From DAMBHY01 sp032068765 (GTDB taxonomy: Bacteria; Bacteroidota; Bacteroidia; Bacteroidales; Dysgonomonadaceae): 31,822 bases of DNA. Made by a program: the position numbers and the translations under genes. The notes below the pieces were generated by a model. It was not told where the DNA came from, did no database searches, and saw only the letters and a program-made list of their open reading frames with translations. Below are positions 13,537 to 22,645 of this stretch, piece by piece (position 1 is the first letter of the stretch; each line of letters begins with the position of its first letter). Location: the NCBI GenBank assembly GCA_032068765.1, contig DAMBHY010000020.1:1-31822 (forward strand), read 5' to 3'.

Positions 13537-14814
13537 TTAATTTCTCATATAAAGTTCGAGTGTATCTACCTTCAACCTAACCTGTAACCATTTTCTGAGT
13601 TTTTGTTTTTCGGCTTCCGGGAGTTCTTTTTCAGATTCGTATATCGCTACAGGAATTACAGCGGCAGAATCAGCATCAGAAAGTATTTCCTGCTTTGCAG
13701 CAGAAAGTGACTTCAAGTCGGGGAATATTGCTTTGGCTTCGGAATAAAGATTTTCTGTATTAAAGGTATAGCGGTCTATTTTGGCGTTCAATTCGGCAGC
13801 GATCTTTGCAGCGTCATTGCCGACTTCATTATTCTGAATTTTATTGGCTTTGGCGAGGAAAGCACTGTCCTGACGAATAATCAGTTTGGTATTTTCTAAA
13901 CCGAAATCTGCCATCTTTTTGTTTTCTTCGGCAATCTGATCTGCAGTAAAACGCCTTGTCAGAAATGCCAGTTCTACTCGACGCGGATCAGTGGAATAAA
14001 ATGTTTTCCGGTAAACTATGGCATTTCCTTTATCTTCAAATTCTTTGGTGATAAACTGTGAAACTTTGTCATAAAATCTTTGTTGCTGAATAAAACGATA
14101 GGCGAAATATATACTCGGAATAATCATCAGCAAGGTGATTGCAGTAATCCAGTTTCTTACTGAACTTGCTTTTTTGTTATCCACCAACCCTGCTGCTGGA
14201 TAATTGAGGTATTTTACAATAATGAAAGTAGCAATACAGATAAAAACGCAATTGATGGTATACAGAAACATCGCCCCGGCGAAGTAGCCGAAGTTACCTG
14301 TAGCCAAGCCATAGCCTGCTGTGCAGAGCGGTGGCATCAAGGCGGTTGCAATGGCCACGCCCGGAATTGGATTTCCTTTTTCAACTCTCGTGACTGCAAT
14401 TACGCCTACCAAACCACCGAAAAAGGCTATTAACACATCGTAAATATTCGGTGCTGTTCTTGCTAAAATCTCAGACTGCGCTTCCTTGAAAGGCGAAATT
14501 AAAAAGTATAAAAATGATACTATTAAACCCACTAAAGTAGAAATCAACAGATTTTTAAGCGATTTTCTTAAAAGCGTGAAATCGTAAATCCCTAAAGCGA
14601 AACCTGCGCCCACAATTGGTCCCATTAACGGCGAGATTAACATCGCTCCTATAACTACCGCCGTGGAATTGACATTGAGACCAACCGAAGCGACCATAAT
14701 GGCACAGGCCAAAATCCAGAAATTGGAACCTGAAAAGGAAATGCTGTTTTTTACATTTTCAAGGACTTTCTCTTTGTTCTCTTCGCCGTTGTGAAGGTTG
14801 AAAAGTTTGTTCAT
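13537..14814 (-). CDS. DUF389-family membrane protein
   Basis: The product is 425 aa. A short cytoplasmic N-terminus is followed by about six transmembrane helices (roughly 28-235) with the hallmark segments MVASVGLNVNSTAVVIGAML, ISPLMGPIVGAGFALG and AIATALMPPLCTAGYGLATG. The C-terminal half (about 236-425) is soluble and probably periplasmic or cytosolic, with a long helical, charged stretch. DUF389 proteins are of unknown function and are often found near transport or stress genes. The gene follows the MscS gene by 25 nt and is the last of a leftward operon starting at 19990. Confidence 0.88.
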   Translation of the reverse strand: MNKLFNLHNGEENKEKVLENVKNSISFSGSNFWILACAIMVASVGLNVNSTAVVIGAMLISPLMGPIVGAGFALGIYDFTLLRKSLKNLLISTLVGLIVSFLYFLISPFKEAQSEILARTAPNIYDVLIAFFGGLVGVIAVTRVEKGNPIPGVAIATALMPPLCTAGYGLATGNFGYFAGAMFLYTINCVFICIATFIIVKYLNYPAAGLVDNKKASSVRNWITAITLLMIIPSIYFAYRFIQQQRFYDKVSQFITKEFEDKGNAIVYRKTFYSTDPRRVELAFLTRRFTADQIAEENKKMADFGLENTKLIIRQDSAFLAKANKIQNNEVGNDAAKIAAELNAKIDRYTFNTENLYSEAKAIFPDLKSLSAAKQEILSDADSAAVIPVAIYESEKELPEAEKQKLRKWLQVRLKVDTLELYMRN

Positions 14815-14839
14815 TTACAGGATAATTTAGGCCATAAAA

Positions 14840-15694
14840 TTACAATTTTTTTTCATTATACCATTTCAGTTCCTGAATGTTGGCCGGCATAGAAATGCCG
14901 TTCGTAAGCAGATTGATTTTCACCTGATCAATCATTTCGCTGCGAATCATCAAGGCATCGCGCCGGTAATCTTCGGCTGCTACCCAGAAAAAGATCTTGA
15001 TATTGACGGAATTAACACCCAATTCGTCCGTTATTACGAAAGGTTCGCGGTCTTCATCTTTTAAGGAAAGCGGATGACTGTTCATCGTATTCAAAATAAT
15101 TTTCTTGGCTTTGCTGATATCGTTTTCATAAGCAATGCCGACCATAAACTCCATCCGGAAGTAACCGTCTTCGGTAAAGTTGAATACCGGCTTCTTGATC
15201 ACGTCGCTGTTCGGAATATAGACATCTTTGCCGTCAAAAGTCTTCAGTTTGGTGTAGCGGAACTCCATTGATTTAACCCTGCCGAATATATCGCCAATGC
15301 TCACCGTATCATTAATATTGAAAGGCCTGTTGAACGACAGAATAATTCCCGAAATAAAATTTTCGCCTATATCTTTAAAGGCAAATCCCAAAATCACGGC
15401 GGAAGCACCTGCTGCGGTTAGTACTCCTGTAGCAATCCCATCCAAACCGGCAACTTTCAGTCCGAACATAATAACGATAATGACAAATACCGTTTTAATG
15501 GCTTTGATCAAAAAATTGGTCATTAAAGGGTCTGCCGATTTGCCTGCTATAAACTTCCGTGAAAGGTCCGTGAGTTTATTGGCTATAAAAATACCCAGTG
15601 CAATTACCAAAATTGCGGCAAGGATACTGGGAATTTGTTCCACAAAACTGTCCCAACTATCCTGAAATGACTGTATTAATTTTCCGGTTTCCAT
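14840..15694 (-). CDS. MscS-family mechanosensitive ion channel
   Basis: The product is 284 aa. Three transmembrane segments (about 20-41, 62-84, 88-118) are followed by the MscS beta domain, with pore helix GVLTAAGASAVILGFAFKDI and then ENFISGIILSFNRPFNINDTVSIG and VYIPNSDVIKKP. The short form is close to E. coli MscS in length. It opens under membrane tension and releases solutes during osmotic downshock. Two MscS paralogues sit side by side here (see 15725), 30 nt apart in one operon with an amino-acid permease, which points to osmotic or cell-envelope stress tolerance. Confidence 0.93.
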   Translation of the reverse strand: METGKLIQSFQDSWDSFVEQIPSILAAILVIALGIFIANKLTDLSRKFIAGKSADPLMTNFLIKAIKTVFVIIVIMFGLKVAGLDGIATGVLTAAGASAVILGFAFKDIGENFISGIILSFNRPFNINDTVSIGDIFGRVKSMEFRYTKLKTFDGKDVYIPNSDVIKKPVFNFTEDGYFRMEFMVGIAYENDISKAKKIILNTMNSHPLSLKDEDREPFVITDELGVNSVNIKIFFWVAAEDYRRDALMIRSEMIDQVKINLLTNGISMPANIQELKWYNEKKL

Positions 15695-15724
15695 TTATAC
15701 TTCATATTAATTAATAAACCCTCA

Positions 15725-16555
15725 TTAATTTGCCTGGTGAACAACTCTCTGAGGAAAAGGAATTTCAATATCGTGCTCTCTGAACGCCTCAAAATATTTA
15801 ACTCTCAATTCACTTTTGAGATTTTCTACCCTGAACGGATCACTTGACCAGAAATAAACATTAAAAATCAAGGCAGAATCTGCATAATCATTAAATCTAA
15901 CGAACGGTTCCGGTGTTTTTGCCACTTTCGGATTAGCGGCAGTTACAGATTTTAAAATATCCATAACAGTCTGAACATCTGAACTGTAAGCAACACCCAC
16001 CTGAATATCAAACCGTGAATTGAGATTACTGTGCGTCCAATTGAACAGATTGTTTTTGGTGAGAAAAGTGTTCGGCAGAATCACATATTTGTCGTCCCGC
16101 GTTAAAACGGTGGTAGTTCTCAAATTAATTTCCTTCACCTGACACACCAGGTTATCCACTTCAATAATATCGCCCACTTTAATGCTGGAATCCAAGAGTA
16201 AAACAATCCCAGAAACAAAGTCGCTGAAAATATTCTGCAAACCCAAACCAATACCCACCAATAAAGCTGCGGAAGCGCCCATCAAAACAGAAACATTTAT
16301 GCCGATCATATTCATCCCGAGAATGAAACCAACAACATACAGCACATATTTTATTAAACTGAAAATGGTAAATTTCTTGGATTCGTCGAGTTTCTGCGAA
16401 CGGTAAATCAGTTTTCGGATAAGTTTCACAATGAAATTCAAAGCCAAAATGAAAATGACCAAAAATATCAGCGAAGAAACCGAAATATCGGCTTTACCAA
16501 TGGTAAAAAGTTTGAAGTTCAAGAGTTCTCTGAACGTAAATTCTATATTTTTCAT
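15725..16555 (-). CDS. MscS-family mechanosensitive ion channel (second copy)
   Basis: The product is 276 aa. Transmembrane segments lie at about 24-45, 67-88 and 90-120. The pore-helix region is VLMGASAALLVGIGLGLQNIFSDFVSGIVLL, and the beta domain has IKVGDIIEVDNLVCQVKEI and YVILPNTFLTKNNLFNWT. It differs markedly from the neighbouring copy, so it is an old paralogue, not a recent duplication. It starts 5 nt after the permease stop, so the two are probably translated together. Confidence 0.93.
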   Translation of the reverse strand: MKNIEFTFRELLNFKLFTIGKADISVSSLIFLVIFILALNFIVKLIRKLIYRSQKLDESKKFTIFSLIKYVLYVVGFILGMNMIGINVSVLMGASAALLVGIGLGLQNIFSDFVSGIVLLLDSSIKVGDIIEVDNLVCQVKEINLRTTTVLTRDDKYVILPNTFLTKNNLFNWTHSNLNSRFDIQVGVAYSSDVQTVMDILKSVTAANPKVAKTPEPFVRFNDYADSALIFNVYFWSSDPFRVENLKSELRVKYFEAFREHDIEIPFPQRVVHQAN

Positions 16556-16560
16556 AATTT

Positions 16561-18300
16561 CTACATAATTAATCTTACACCACCCAAATCTGCCACACGA
16601 TAATTAAACTTGTCGCTTGGTGAGGCTATGAACATAAAGTTTTTCGGTATATTCCAATGGCGGGAAAGCTCATCGATCAGTTGTGGTGTAAACTCACCGG
16701 GAATTTCTATAAACTCGATATCAATTTCCGGATAGGCACGGTCCAAAACACGAAGGTCCGATTTTAAATCTCCGTTGTCATCACCTGCCCGGAAAACATT
16801 TACGACTTTAAGTTTTTTGGTGGTCTCGTTATTCTGCACATACTGCATCACCTTATTCATAATGGCCACATCATCTTTTTTTGTAAAAAACACGAACTCC
16901 TGCGAATGAATATTGCGGTTTAAACGCCGTAAATATCTGTTTGACCCGACGAAAAATTTCCTGAAAGGTCTGGAAAATGCTTCTAAACCCGAAATTAAAG
17001 CCGAAATAATGATGGTTCGGTTCAGCATAACGCCCACCACCAATAATGCCGGAATTAAATATTGCAGAAACGTATAAAAAGCCGCTTTGTTAAGCAAAAT
17101 GTTACCAAAAAATGCTAAAACTACAAATGAAACCGCAATCAAAACATTCAAAACAGTTGCTCTTTCGGGACGCGGAAGTTTTCGCCGCTTGATTTTCAGC
17201 AGTAAATTCCCTATTCCGAAAAGTGCCATTACCGAAAGAAATGAAAAGGTATAAACCCCTGCAAGCGAAGCCAAATCGCCTTTTGTAGCAAACAATACGG
17301 AAACACACAGAATCAGAAAACCTATTGCAATTCTGTAAAAAGAGCCTTTTTTGTTGGTTTTCAGAAAATAATTGGGTAATATTCTATCTAAAGTCATACG
17401 GTTTACCAAACCCAAAACACCCACGAAAGACGTAAGAACTGCACCACAAAGTACCAAAACCGCATCAATGGAAATAATGGTTGCAAGCCAACTTCCGCCG
17501 GTTTTGCTGCCAAGGTAAGCCAATAATGCCGAACTGTGCTCCTGAACATCGGCCACAGGAATTATAAAAATCAACAAAAGCGCCATCACAGGATTGAAAA
17601 AACTAACGACCGCCCACATATTTCTTAATGTTTTCGGGAAAACGCCGTGCTTCTGTTCTTCCACAAAATTGGCTGAACTTTCAAAGCCTGAAATCCCCAA
17701 CATTGCTGCAGAAAATCCTAAGAAAAGTGCCGTGAGTAAACTTCCGCCTTTCACCGGCAAACTCCAATTGAGTTCGAAAACATCTAAACCATTTCCCAAA
17801 ACAAACACAATTCCCGTAATAAGCAATAAACTTAAAGCGGCTAAATGGGTAATAAAGATTACCACCGCAACAATTGCCGATTCCGAAATTCCCATAATGG
17901 TTAACAGCGTAAAAATGCCTAAAACCACTACTGTTGCCAACATTACATTCACCGGAATTAAATGGTCGAGATAATGCATGGCTTCCGAAGCGGAGATTAC
18001 CGCCGTTGCCATATAAGACAGCACCGTTAAAGCCGCCGCAACTGAAGCCACTTTTTTTGAAGACGTATTGAGCAATACATTGTAAGCCCCACCGTTTAAT
18101 GGCAAAGCACCCACAACTTCTCCATATATTTTCCGGAAAAGAAACAAGACCACAGCAACTACCAAAAGTGAAATCCAAGCAAACTGACCGGCATACATCA
18201 CGGTGAGCGCTGAAACATACAGACAACTTGAACTAATGTCGTTTCCGCTGATTGCAGTGGACTGTAGCTCGTTGAGTTTTTTATGAACGGACTTTTCCAT
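16561..18300 (-). CDS. APC-superfamily amino acid/polyamine permease
   Basis: The product is 579 aa with about 12 transmembrane helices up to about residue 440. The N-terminal motif is AISGNDISSSCLYVSALTV, followed by ALPLNGGAYNVLLN, both typical of APC permeases of the cationic amino-acid/GabP type. The last about 130 residues are a soluble domain (FVFFTKKDDVAIMNKVMQYVQ... ends GGVRLIM), probably a cytosolic regulatory domain. Its start overlaps the nitrilase-fusion gene by 20 nt, so it may import the substrate of that enzyme. The substrate is not predictable from sequence. Confidence 0.9.
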   Translation of the reverse strand: MEKSVHKKLNELQSTAISGNDISSSCLYVSALTVMYAGQFAWISLLVVAVVLFLFRKIYGEVVGALPLNGGAYNVLLNTSSKKVASVAAALTVLSYMATAVISASEAMHYLDHLIPVNVMLATVVVLGIFTLLTIMGISESAIVAVVIFITHLAALSLLLITGIVFVLGNGLDVFELNWSLPVKGGSLLTALFLGFSAAMLGISGFESSANFVEEQKHGVFPKTLRNMWAVVSFFNPVMALLLIFIIPVADVQEHSSALLAYLGSKTGGSWLATIISIDAVLVLCGAVLTSFVGVLGLVNRMTLDRILPNYFLKTNKKGSFYRIAIGFLILCVSVLFATKGDLASLAGVYTFSFLSVMALFGIGNLLLKIKRRKLPRPERATVLNVLIAVSFVVLAFFGNILLNKAAFYTFLQYLIPALLVVGVMLNRTIIISALISGLEAFSRPFRKFFVGSNRYLRRLNRNIHSQEFVFFTKKDDVAIMNKVMQYVQNNETTKKLKVVNVFRAGDDNGDLKSDLRVLDRAYPEIDIEFIEIPGEFTPQLIDELSRHWNIPKNFMFIASPSDKFNYRVADLGGVRLIM

Positions 18301-19990
18301 TTCTTACATTTTTTTCTTTAGTTTTTTCCTTAATAATTTCGTTGATGCCAATCATTCCTATAGTTCCCACCGGCATATCAACGCGGTTTCTGATGCCGGT
18401 ATAACGCGCTTCCACTTCTACAGGCAATTTTCGGTCCGAAGCAATCTCTTTCACTTCAAACTCCTTGGTGCAGGACATAATGTTATAAAGATCACTTCTG
18501 CGGTCTTTCAGGTTTCTTACGCTGCCATATTCGTGGAGTTCGTCCAATAATTTTAAATCTACATCAGCAATCAAAATCATTTCAGTGTTTGGTGTGGATT
18601 CACTTTTCACGGCGTTACTCGGAAAGGCAAAATCGCTTGGTGTGAAAACCGCACTTTGAGAATAATGAATATCGAGATTTTCCACCTGCGGAAGATTGCC
18701 CACATTTCCTGTAATTGCCACGTAACATTCGTTTTCTATGGCTCTGGCTTCGGCACATTTTCTCACACGCATATAGGCATTCTGCGTATCGGTAAGGTAA
18801 GGCACAAACAAAATCTGCATGCCCTGATCTGCCAAGATTCTGGGAAGTTCCGGAAATTCAACATCGTAACAAATTAAAACGCCCACTTTTCCGGCATCGG
18901 TGTCAAAAGTTTTAATAGTATCTCCACCTTTCAAGCCCCAATATTTGGTTTCGTCGGGCGTAATGTGAATTTTGTCGTAACGGTCTATTTTCCCGTTTCT
19001 GTGACACAGGAAACCCGTGTTTTTCAGTTCGCCGTTTTCGTAGAAAGGCATACTTCCGGCAATGATATTTACATTGTAAGCAACAGCCAATTCACTAAAT
19101 TTATCCCGGATTTGAAGCGTATATTTGGAAAGCAAACGCATGGCTTCAGCTTCAGAAACATTTTTGAATTCCGCCATCAGCGAGGTGTTGAAATATTCCG
19201 GAAACAAGGCAAAATCCGATTTGTAGCCGGAAATGGCGTCAACAAAATATTCTGCCTGTGTAAAGAGATCATCCAAATTTTTATACATTCTCATCTTCCA
19301 CTGCACCAAGCCGATACGGACGTTTTTCTTTGGTGTTTTTTTGTCGGAATCTTCATCTTCATAAAAGACATTGTTCCATTCCAAAAGCGTTGCAAATTCC
19401 TTGCTCTGCACATCTTCCGGAATATAGTTTTTAATAATTTTTCTCACGTGGAAATCGTTGCTCATCTGAAAACTCAGCACGGGGTCATAAATTTCCTTGT
19501 GTTTTACTTTTTCAAGATATTGTTTTGGTGAAAGTTCATCGGCGTATTTATGATAAAAAGGAATTCTGCCACCGAAAATAATATTCTTAAGGTTCAGTTT
19601 TTCGGCAAGTTCTTTTCGCGCGTCATACAATCTTCTGCCTAATCTCAACCCTCTGTAATCCGGGTGGATAAAGACTTCTATACCGTAAAGCGTTTTTCCG
19701 TTTTCATCAAAGGAAGAAAAAGTATAATTTCCGGTGATTTGTTCGTAGGTATGCCTGTCGCCAAATGTATCGTAATCCACAATTAGCGAGAGTGCGCATC
19801 CGGCAACTTTTCCGTCAATAAGGACAACCAACTGCCCTTCCGGAAAAATTTCTGTTAATTTTTGAATGGATTTTTCACTCCAATAACTGCCCTGCCAATT
19901 GGGATATGCCTTCTTCATGACGGTCAATAATTCTGAATACTGTTCAGGTTTTAGAGGACAAATTTCTATATGTTGTGTTGAATTCATCAT
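18281..19990 (-). CDS. Bifunctional GNAT acetyltransferase / carbon-nitrogen hydrolase
   Basis: The product is 569 aa. The N-terminal GNAT domain (about 8-180) has the acetyl-CoA motif HPDYRGLRLGRRLYD (109-123). The C-terminal nitrilase-superfamily domain (about 224-520) has the Glu-Lys-Cys triad in LFPEYFN (E265), RYDKIHI (K340) and VLICYDVEFPE (C374). Such GNAT-nitrilase fusions are known in Bacteroidota and other bacteria, but their substrates are not established; the hydrolase half usually acts on amides. It begins a leftward operon with an amino-acid permease, suggesting use of an imported amide or amine. A second ATG directly after the first (19987) is equally possible. Confidence 0.92.
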   Translation of the reverse strand: MMNSTQHIEICPLKPEQYSELLTVMKKAYPNWQGSYWSEKSIQKLTEIFPEGQLVVLIDGKVAGCALSLIVDYDTFGDRHTYEQITGNYTFSSFDENGKTLYGIEVFIHPDYRGLRLGRRLYDARKELAEKLNLKNIIFGGRIPFYHKYADELSPKQYLEKVKHKEIYDPVLSFQMSNDFHVRKIIKNYIPEDVQSKEFATLLEWNNVFYEDEDSDKKTPKKNVRIGLVQWKMRMYKNLDDLFTQAEYFVDAISGYKSDFALFPEYFNTSLMAEFKNVSEAEAMRLLSKYTLQIRDKFSELAVAYNVNIIAGSMPFYENGELKNTGFLCHRNGKIDRYDKIHITPDETKYWGLKGGDTIKTFDTDAGKVGVLICYDVEFPELPRILADQGMQILFVPYLTDTQNAYMRVRKCAEARAIENECYVAITGNVGNLPQVENLDIHYSQSAVFTPSDFAFPSNAVKSESTPNTEMILIADVDLKLLDELHEYGSVRNLKDRRSDLYNIMSCTKEFEVKEIASDRKLPVEVEARYTGIRNRVDMPVGTIGMIGINEIIKEKTKEKNVRNGKVRS

Positions 19991-20031
19991 ATTACTGATT
20001 TTAAATTTTAGATTTTAAATGTTAAATGTTG

Positions 20032-20054
20032 TTTTCCTGAAGTTTAGGAAAACG
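20032..20054. terminator. Hairpin between the AraC and nitrilase-fusion genes
   Basis: GTTTTCCT and AGGAAAAC form a perfect 8-bp stem around GAAGTTT, 19 nt past the AraC stop. There is no clean T run on the transcribed strand, so termination would be weak or factor-dependent. Confidence 0.45.
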
Positions 20055-20073
20055 GTTCGGAGTAAGGAAAATT

Positions 20074-20955
20074 TTAATGCTGAAGATTTTTACGGAACGT
20101 TTCGGGTGTTTGACCTGTAGAATTTTTGAAATATTTCCCAAAATGAGAATTGTCGCTAAAACCCAATTCCAAAGAAATCTGCCTCACGGAAAGTTTTGTG
20201 TGGGAAAGCAGCCGTTTGGCTTCCAATACAATACGGTTTTTAATGACGTTACCTGCCGGTTTGCCAAGATATTCTTTTACCACCGCATTAAGGTAATTAG
20301 GCGTTACGGACAATTGAGCAGCGTACTCCTTAGGCATCTTTTTCTCCCGAAAGTGCAGATTGACCAACGTACGGAACTCGGAAACCAATAAACCCTTATG
20401 GTCTGATACAGAAGCCTCGAATTTAGAATTCTCTGACGCAGAGGACATCTTCAGCACGCAGGTTTTCAGCAATAAACAGATGACTTCCCGAGAATAGCCA
20501 TTCTTTTTTTGGAATTCGAGTTTGATGTTTTCAAAAATGTTCAGCCAAAAATTTTTCTCGCGTTCCGGTATGTCAATATATACCGGCAAACTTTCTACCG
20601 CCGTATCGCTTTGCACCAAATCATTACCGGTAAATATAAGATTGTAAAAGGATTTTGAAAAAAGCAGGATATAGCCTTCGACATCGGAAGCAATATTCCA
20701 AGAATGTATCTGGTCGTAATTGATAAAAAAAAGTCGGTTTGGTGCGATTGGGTATTCTTCAAAATCGATGCTGTGCGAGCCATTACCCTCAACGGTGTAA
20801 ATTAAAGCGTAAAAATCGTGGCGGTGTGGTTCCGAAAGATGCGGGGCATCCTTTAAGAAGTGGGCAAAGCGGTAAAAGGCAAAATCTACCACGTCCGCAT
20901 CATGCTCTTTTATATTCTTAACAGTATATTTTATCAGTGTGTCAAAATCTTCCAT
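20074..20955 (-). CDS. AraC-family transcriptional regulator
   Basis: The product is 293 aa from ATG 20955 (MEDFDTLIKYT). A longer frame to 21033 would run through its own promoter boxes, so I reject that start. The N-terminal cupin-like sensor (about 30-140) has EPHRHDFYALIYTVEGNGSH and ends near INYDQIHSW. The C-terminal double HTH (about 195-290) shows SVTPNYLNAVVKEYLGKPAG and the AraC signature ISLELGFSDNSHFGKYFKNSTGQTPETFR. Boxes at 20965-21015 lie in its promoter, and an identical box lies before the uspA operon. It is therefore probably autoregulated and controls that operon. The inducer is unknown. Confidence 0.92.
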   Translation of the reverse strand: MEDFDTLIKYTVKNIKEHDADVVDFAFYRFAHFLKDAPHLSEPHRHDFYALIYTVEGNGSHSIDFEEYPIAPNRLFFINYDQIHSWNIASDVEGYILLFSKSFYNLIFTGNDLVQSDTAVESLPVYIDIPEREKNFWLNIFENIKLEFQKKNGYSREVICLLLKTCVLKMSSASENSKFEASVSDHKGLLVSEFRTLVNLHFREKKMPKEYAAQLSVTPNYLNAVVKEYLGKPAGNVIKNRIVLEAKRLLSHTKLSVRQISLELGFSDNSHFGKYFKNSTGQTPETFRKNLQH

Positions 20956-20964
20956 AAGTGATTT

Positions 20965-21015
20965 AAAATATACCACAAAGATAAAATATACCATAAAATA
21001 ATTATGGTATATTTT
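20965..21015. promoter_or_regulatory. AraC operator boxes and -7 element
   Basis: AAAATATACCA occurs at 20965-20975, and AAAATATACCAT at 20983-20994. The latter's inverse, ATGGTATATTTT, is at 21004-21015. The 20983-21015 part is a near-perfect 14-bp-arm palindrome with a 5-nt loop. On the transcribed strand the -7 element TATCTTTG (20976-20983) directly abuts the central box. This is the arrangement expected for an activator that touches RNA polymerase, or for an autorepressor. Confidence 0.7.
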
Positions 21016-21066
21016 AACACTGTCATGGAACAATTTATAAGTTTAAATTATGAAATAGTTATTTTA

Positions 21067-22191
21067 TCAAATGCGTTTCACGAAATGGTTTTTTCTTCTT
21101 TTTATTTGATGGCCAACATCCGAAATGACTTTCTTTTCCACATACGAAGAGTTCATCACACTCAACAAGCTCATATAGTTCAGCTCAAAAACAACCGTGT
21201 CTCCCACTTTATAGTTTTTGTAGGAATTTTGCAGGTCCAAGACCAACATATCACTGCTTTGCCCCACGATTTCGAGGTTTTTATTGACGGGCTTAATATT
21301 TTTGGGTGACAAATCCAACAGACCAATATCCACAATCGCCCTTGTGGTATTTTTTATTTTTTTCAGGTTATTAAAATCTTTTTTCTCTCCGGTGAGATTT
21401 GTTCCTAATTTTCCTTCGGGAATATTTGGTTTTTCTTTAATCTCAATAATTTCGGCGTTCAGTTTAAAGACATCGTGATGCATACCTTCAATAAGGGTAT
21501 CGTCGTAAACATTGGTTCCAAAGAACAAAGTTTCGCCAATCCGGAAGTGGTTGATATACGGTGGCATTTCGTCGTTCAACACCAACGGTATCGAAACAGA
21601 TGCACCTCCTGAAATATAGGGAATACGAATATTGAAGGTCTTTTCAATTTCTTGTTTCGACTCGTGAAGCAGTTTCATTTTGTCGTAATCGGGCAACACG
21701 CCGTTCATGCAGCAAAGATTGGTTCCGATACCCACTATTTCTATGTTAGGAAGTTTCAATATTTTACCAAAAAAATCTAAAAGCTTTTCCCGAACAACAC
21801 CTTCCCGCAATTCACCCATTTCAATCATTATAACAACTTTATGAAATTTATTCAGCGAGACTGCTTTACTGGACAATAAGGACAAGGTTTCAACTTCTGT
21901 ATTAAAACTCACATCAGCATATTTTACAACATCATCCACAAAAGTTAAAGGGACGGGCTTAATATAGACGGTCTGTACGTCCGGGTTTAGGGCTTTTATT
22001 GTTTTTAAATTTGAAATTCTGGAATCGCAGAACTCGCCAATAGGTAACGAAAGCACTTCATACAGAAATGTATCGTTACCGCACAGCACTTTGGTTACAA
22101 CGCTCCATTCTATATTTTTTTCAGAAAAAAAACGATTAAGATAATTGAAATTCTCCCTTAGTTTTCTTCTGTTGAGTGTTACTATTGACAT
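21067..22191 (-). CDS. Alanine/ornithine racemase-family PLP enzyme
   Basis: The product is 374 aa. The N-terminal barrel carries the PLP lysine in SVVTKVLCGND (K34). VVIMIEMGELREGV, IGTNLCCMNGVLP and ISGGASVSIPL are characteristic of the alanine/ornithine racemase branch (alanine racemase fold type III). It interconverts L- and D-amino acids. The C-terminal beta domain (about 245-374) is complete. The start overlaps the GNAT gene by 56 nt, so they are translated together. In this operon D-amino acids might serve cell-wall or stress roles; the exact amino acid is not predictable. Confidence 0.85.
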   Translation of the reverse strand: MSIVTLNRRKLRENFNYLNRFFSEKNIEWSVVTKVLCGNDTFLYEVLSLPIGEFCDSRISNLKTIKALNPDVQTVYIKPVPLTFVDDVVKYADVSFNTEVETLSLLSSKAVSLNKFHKVVIMIEMGELREGVVREKLLDFFGKILKLPNIEIVGIGTNLCCMNGVLPDYDKMKLLHESKQEIEKTFNIRIPYISGGASVSIPLVLNDEMPPYINHFRIGETLFFGTNVYDDTLIEGMHHDVFKLNAEIIEIKEKPNIPEGKLGTNLTGEKKDFNNLKKIKNTTRAIVDIGLLDLSPKNIKPVNKNLEIVGQSSDMLVLDLQNSYKNYKVGDTVVFELNYMSLLSVMNSSYVEKKVISDVGHQIKRRKNHFVKRI

Positions 22192-22630
22192 TTTTTTCGT
22201 TTGGTAGGCGCATTTCGAGATATTTCGAAGTAAAGCCTAATTTTTCGTAAAGATATTTTGCGGGATTATCAGGTTCGCAATGCAGCGCAATGGCACCATC
22301 GCAAACCTTGATTGTTTCCTGCATCAGTTTTTTTCCAATTCCTCTGCCTCTGTATTTTTCGTGGGTAGCAATGTAAACTAAAATATTTTCGGGAATGTAT
22401 TTCTGCATCCCTGTTTTATTGACTACGACTGCACCCACAATCATTTCTTTGTCTGTAGCGACAAGCAGATAACCGCCTTTTCCGTTTTCATTTTCGGAAA
22501 CGTAGTTTAAGGCAAGCATAATATCGTCTTTGGGGTCACCAAATTCTTGCAAATGTTCGAAAAGAAAATTAGCAACTTCTTGACGGTAAGACAGCGAAAT
22601 GTGTGTATTTGAAAACTTTATAATTTGCAT
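22136..22630 (-). CDS. GNAT-family N-acetyltransferase
   Basis: This 164-aa protein is a single GNAT domain. The acetyl-CoA signature is HEKYRGRGIGKKLMQE (about 91-106), with the terminal fold element NPAKYLYEKLGFTSK (about 122-136). It acetylates an unknown small molecule or protein amine. It starts 15 nt after the uspA stop and its 3' end overlaps the racemase gene, so it lies within the uspA-GNAT-racemase operon. Its partners suggest amino-acid derivatives as substrate, but this is inference only. Confidence 0.88.
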   Translation of the reverse strand: MQIIKFSNTHISLSYRQEVANFLFEHLQEFGDPKDDIMLALNYVSENENGKGGYLLVATDKEMIVGAVVVNKTGMQKYIPENILVYIATHEKYRGRGIGKKLMQETIKVCDGAIALHCEPDNPAKYLYEKLGFTSKYLEMRLPNEKNVNSNTQQKKTKGEFQLS

Positions 22631-22645
22631 TTGTGTTCGTTATTT

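Noticed and set aside
20956..21033. Longer start of the AraC regulator
   Set aside because: The added 26 residues would be encoded by the operator palindrome and -7 element and are hydrophobic and unlike AraC proteins.
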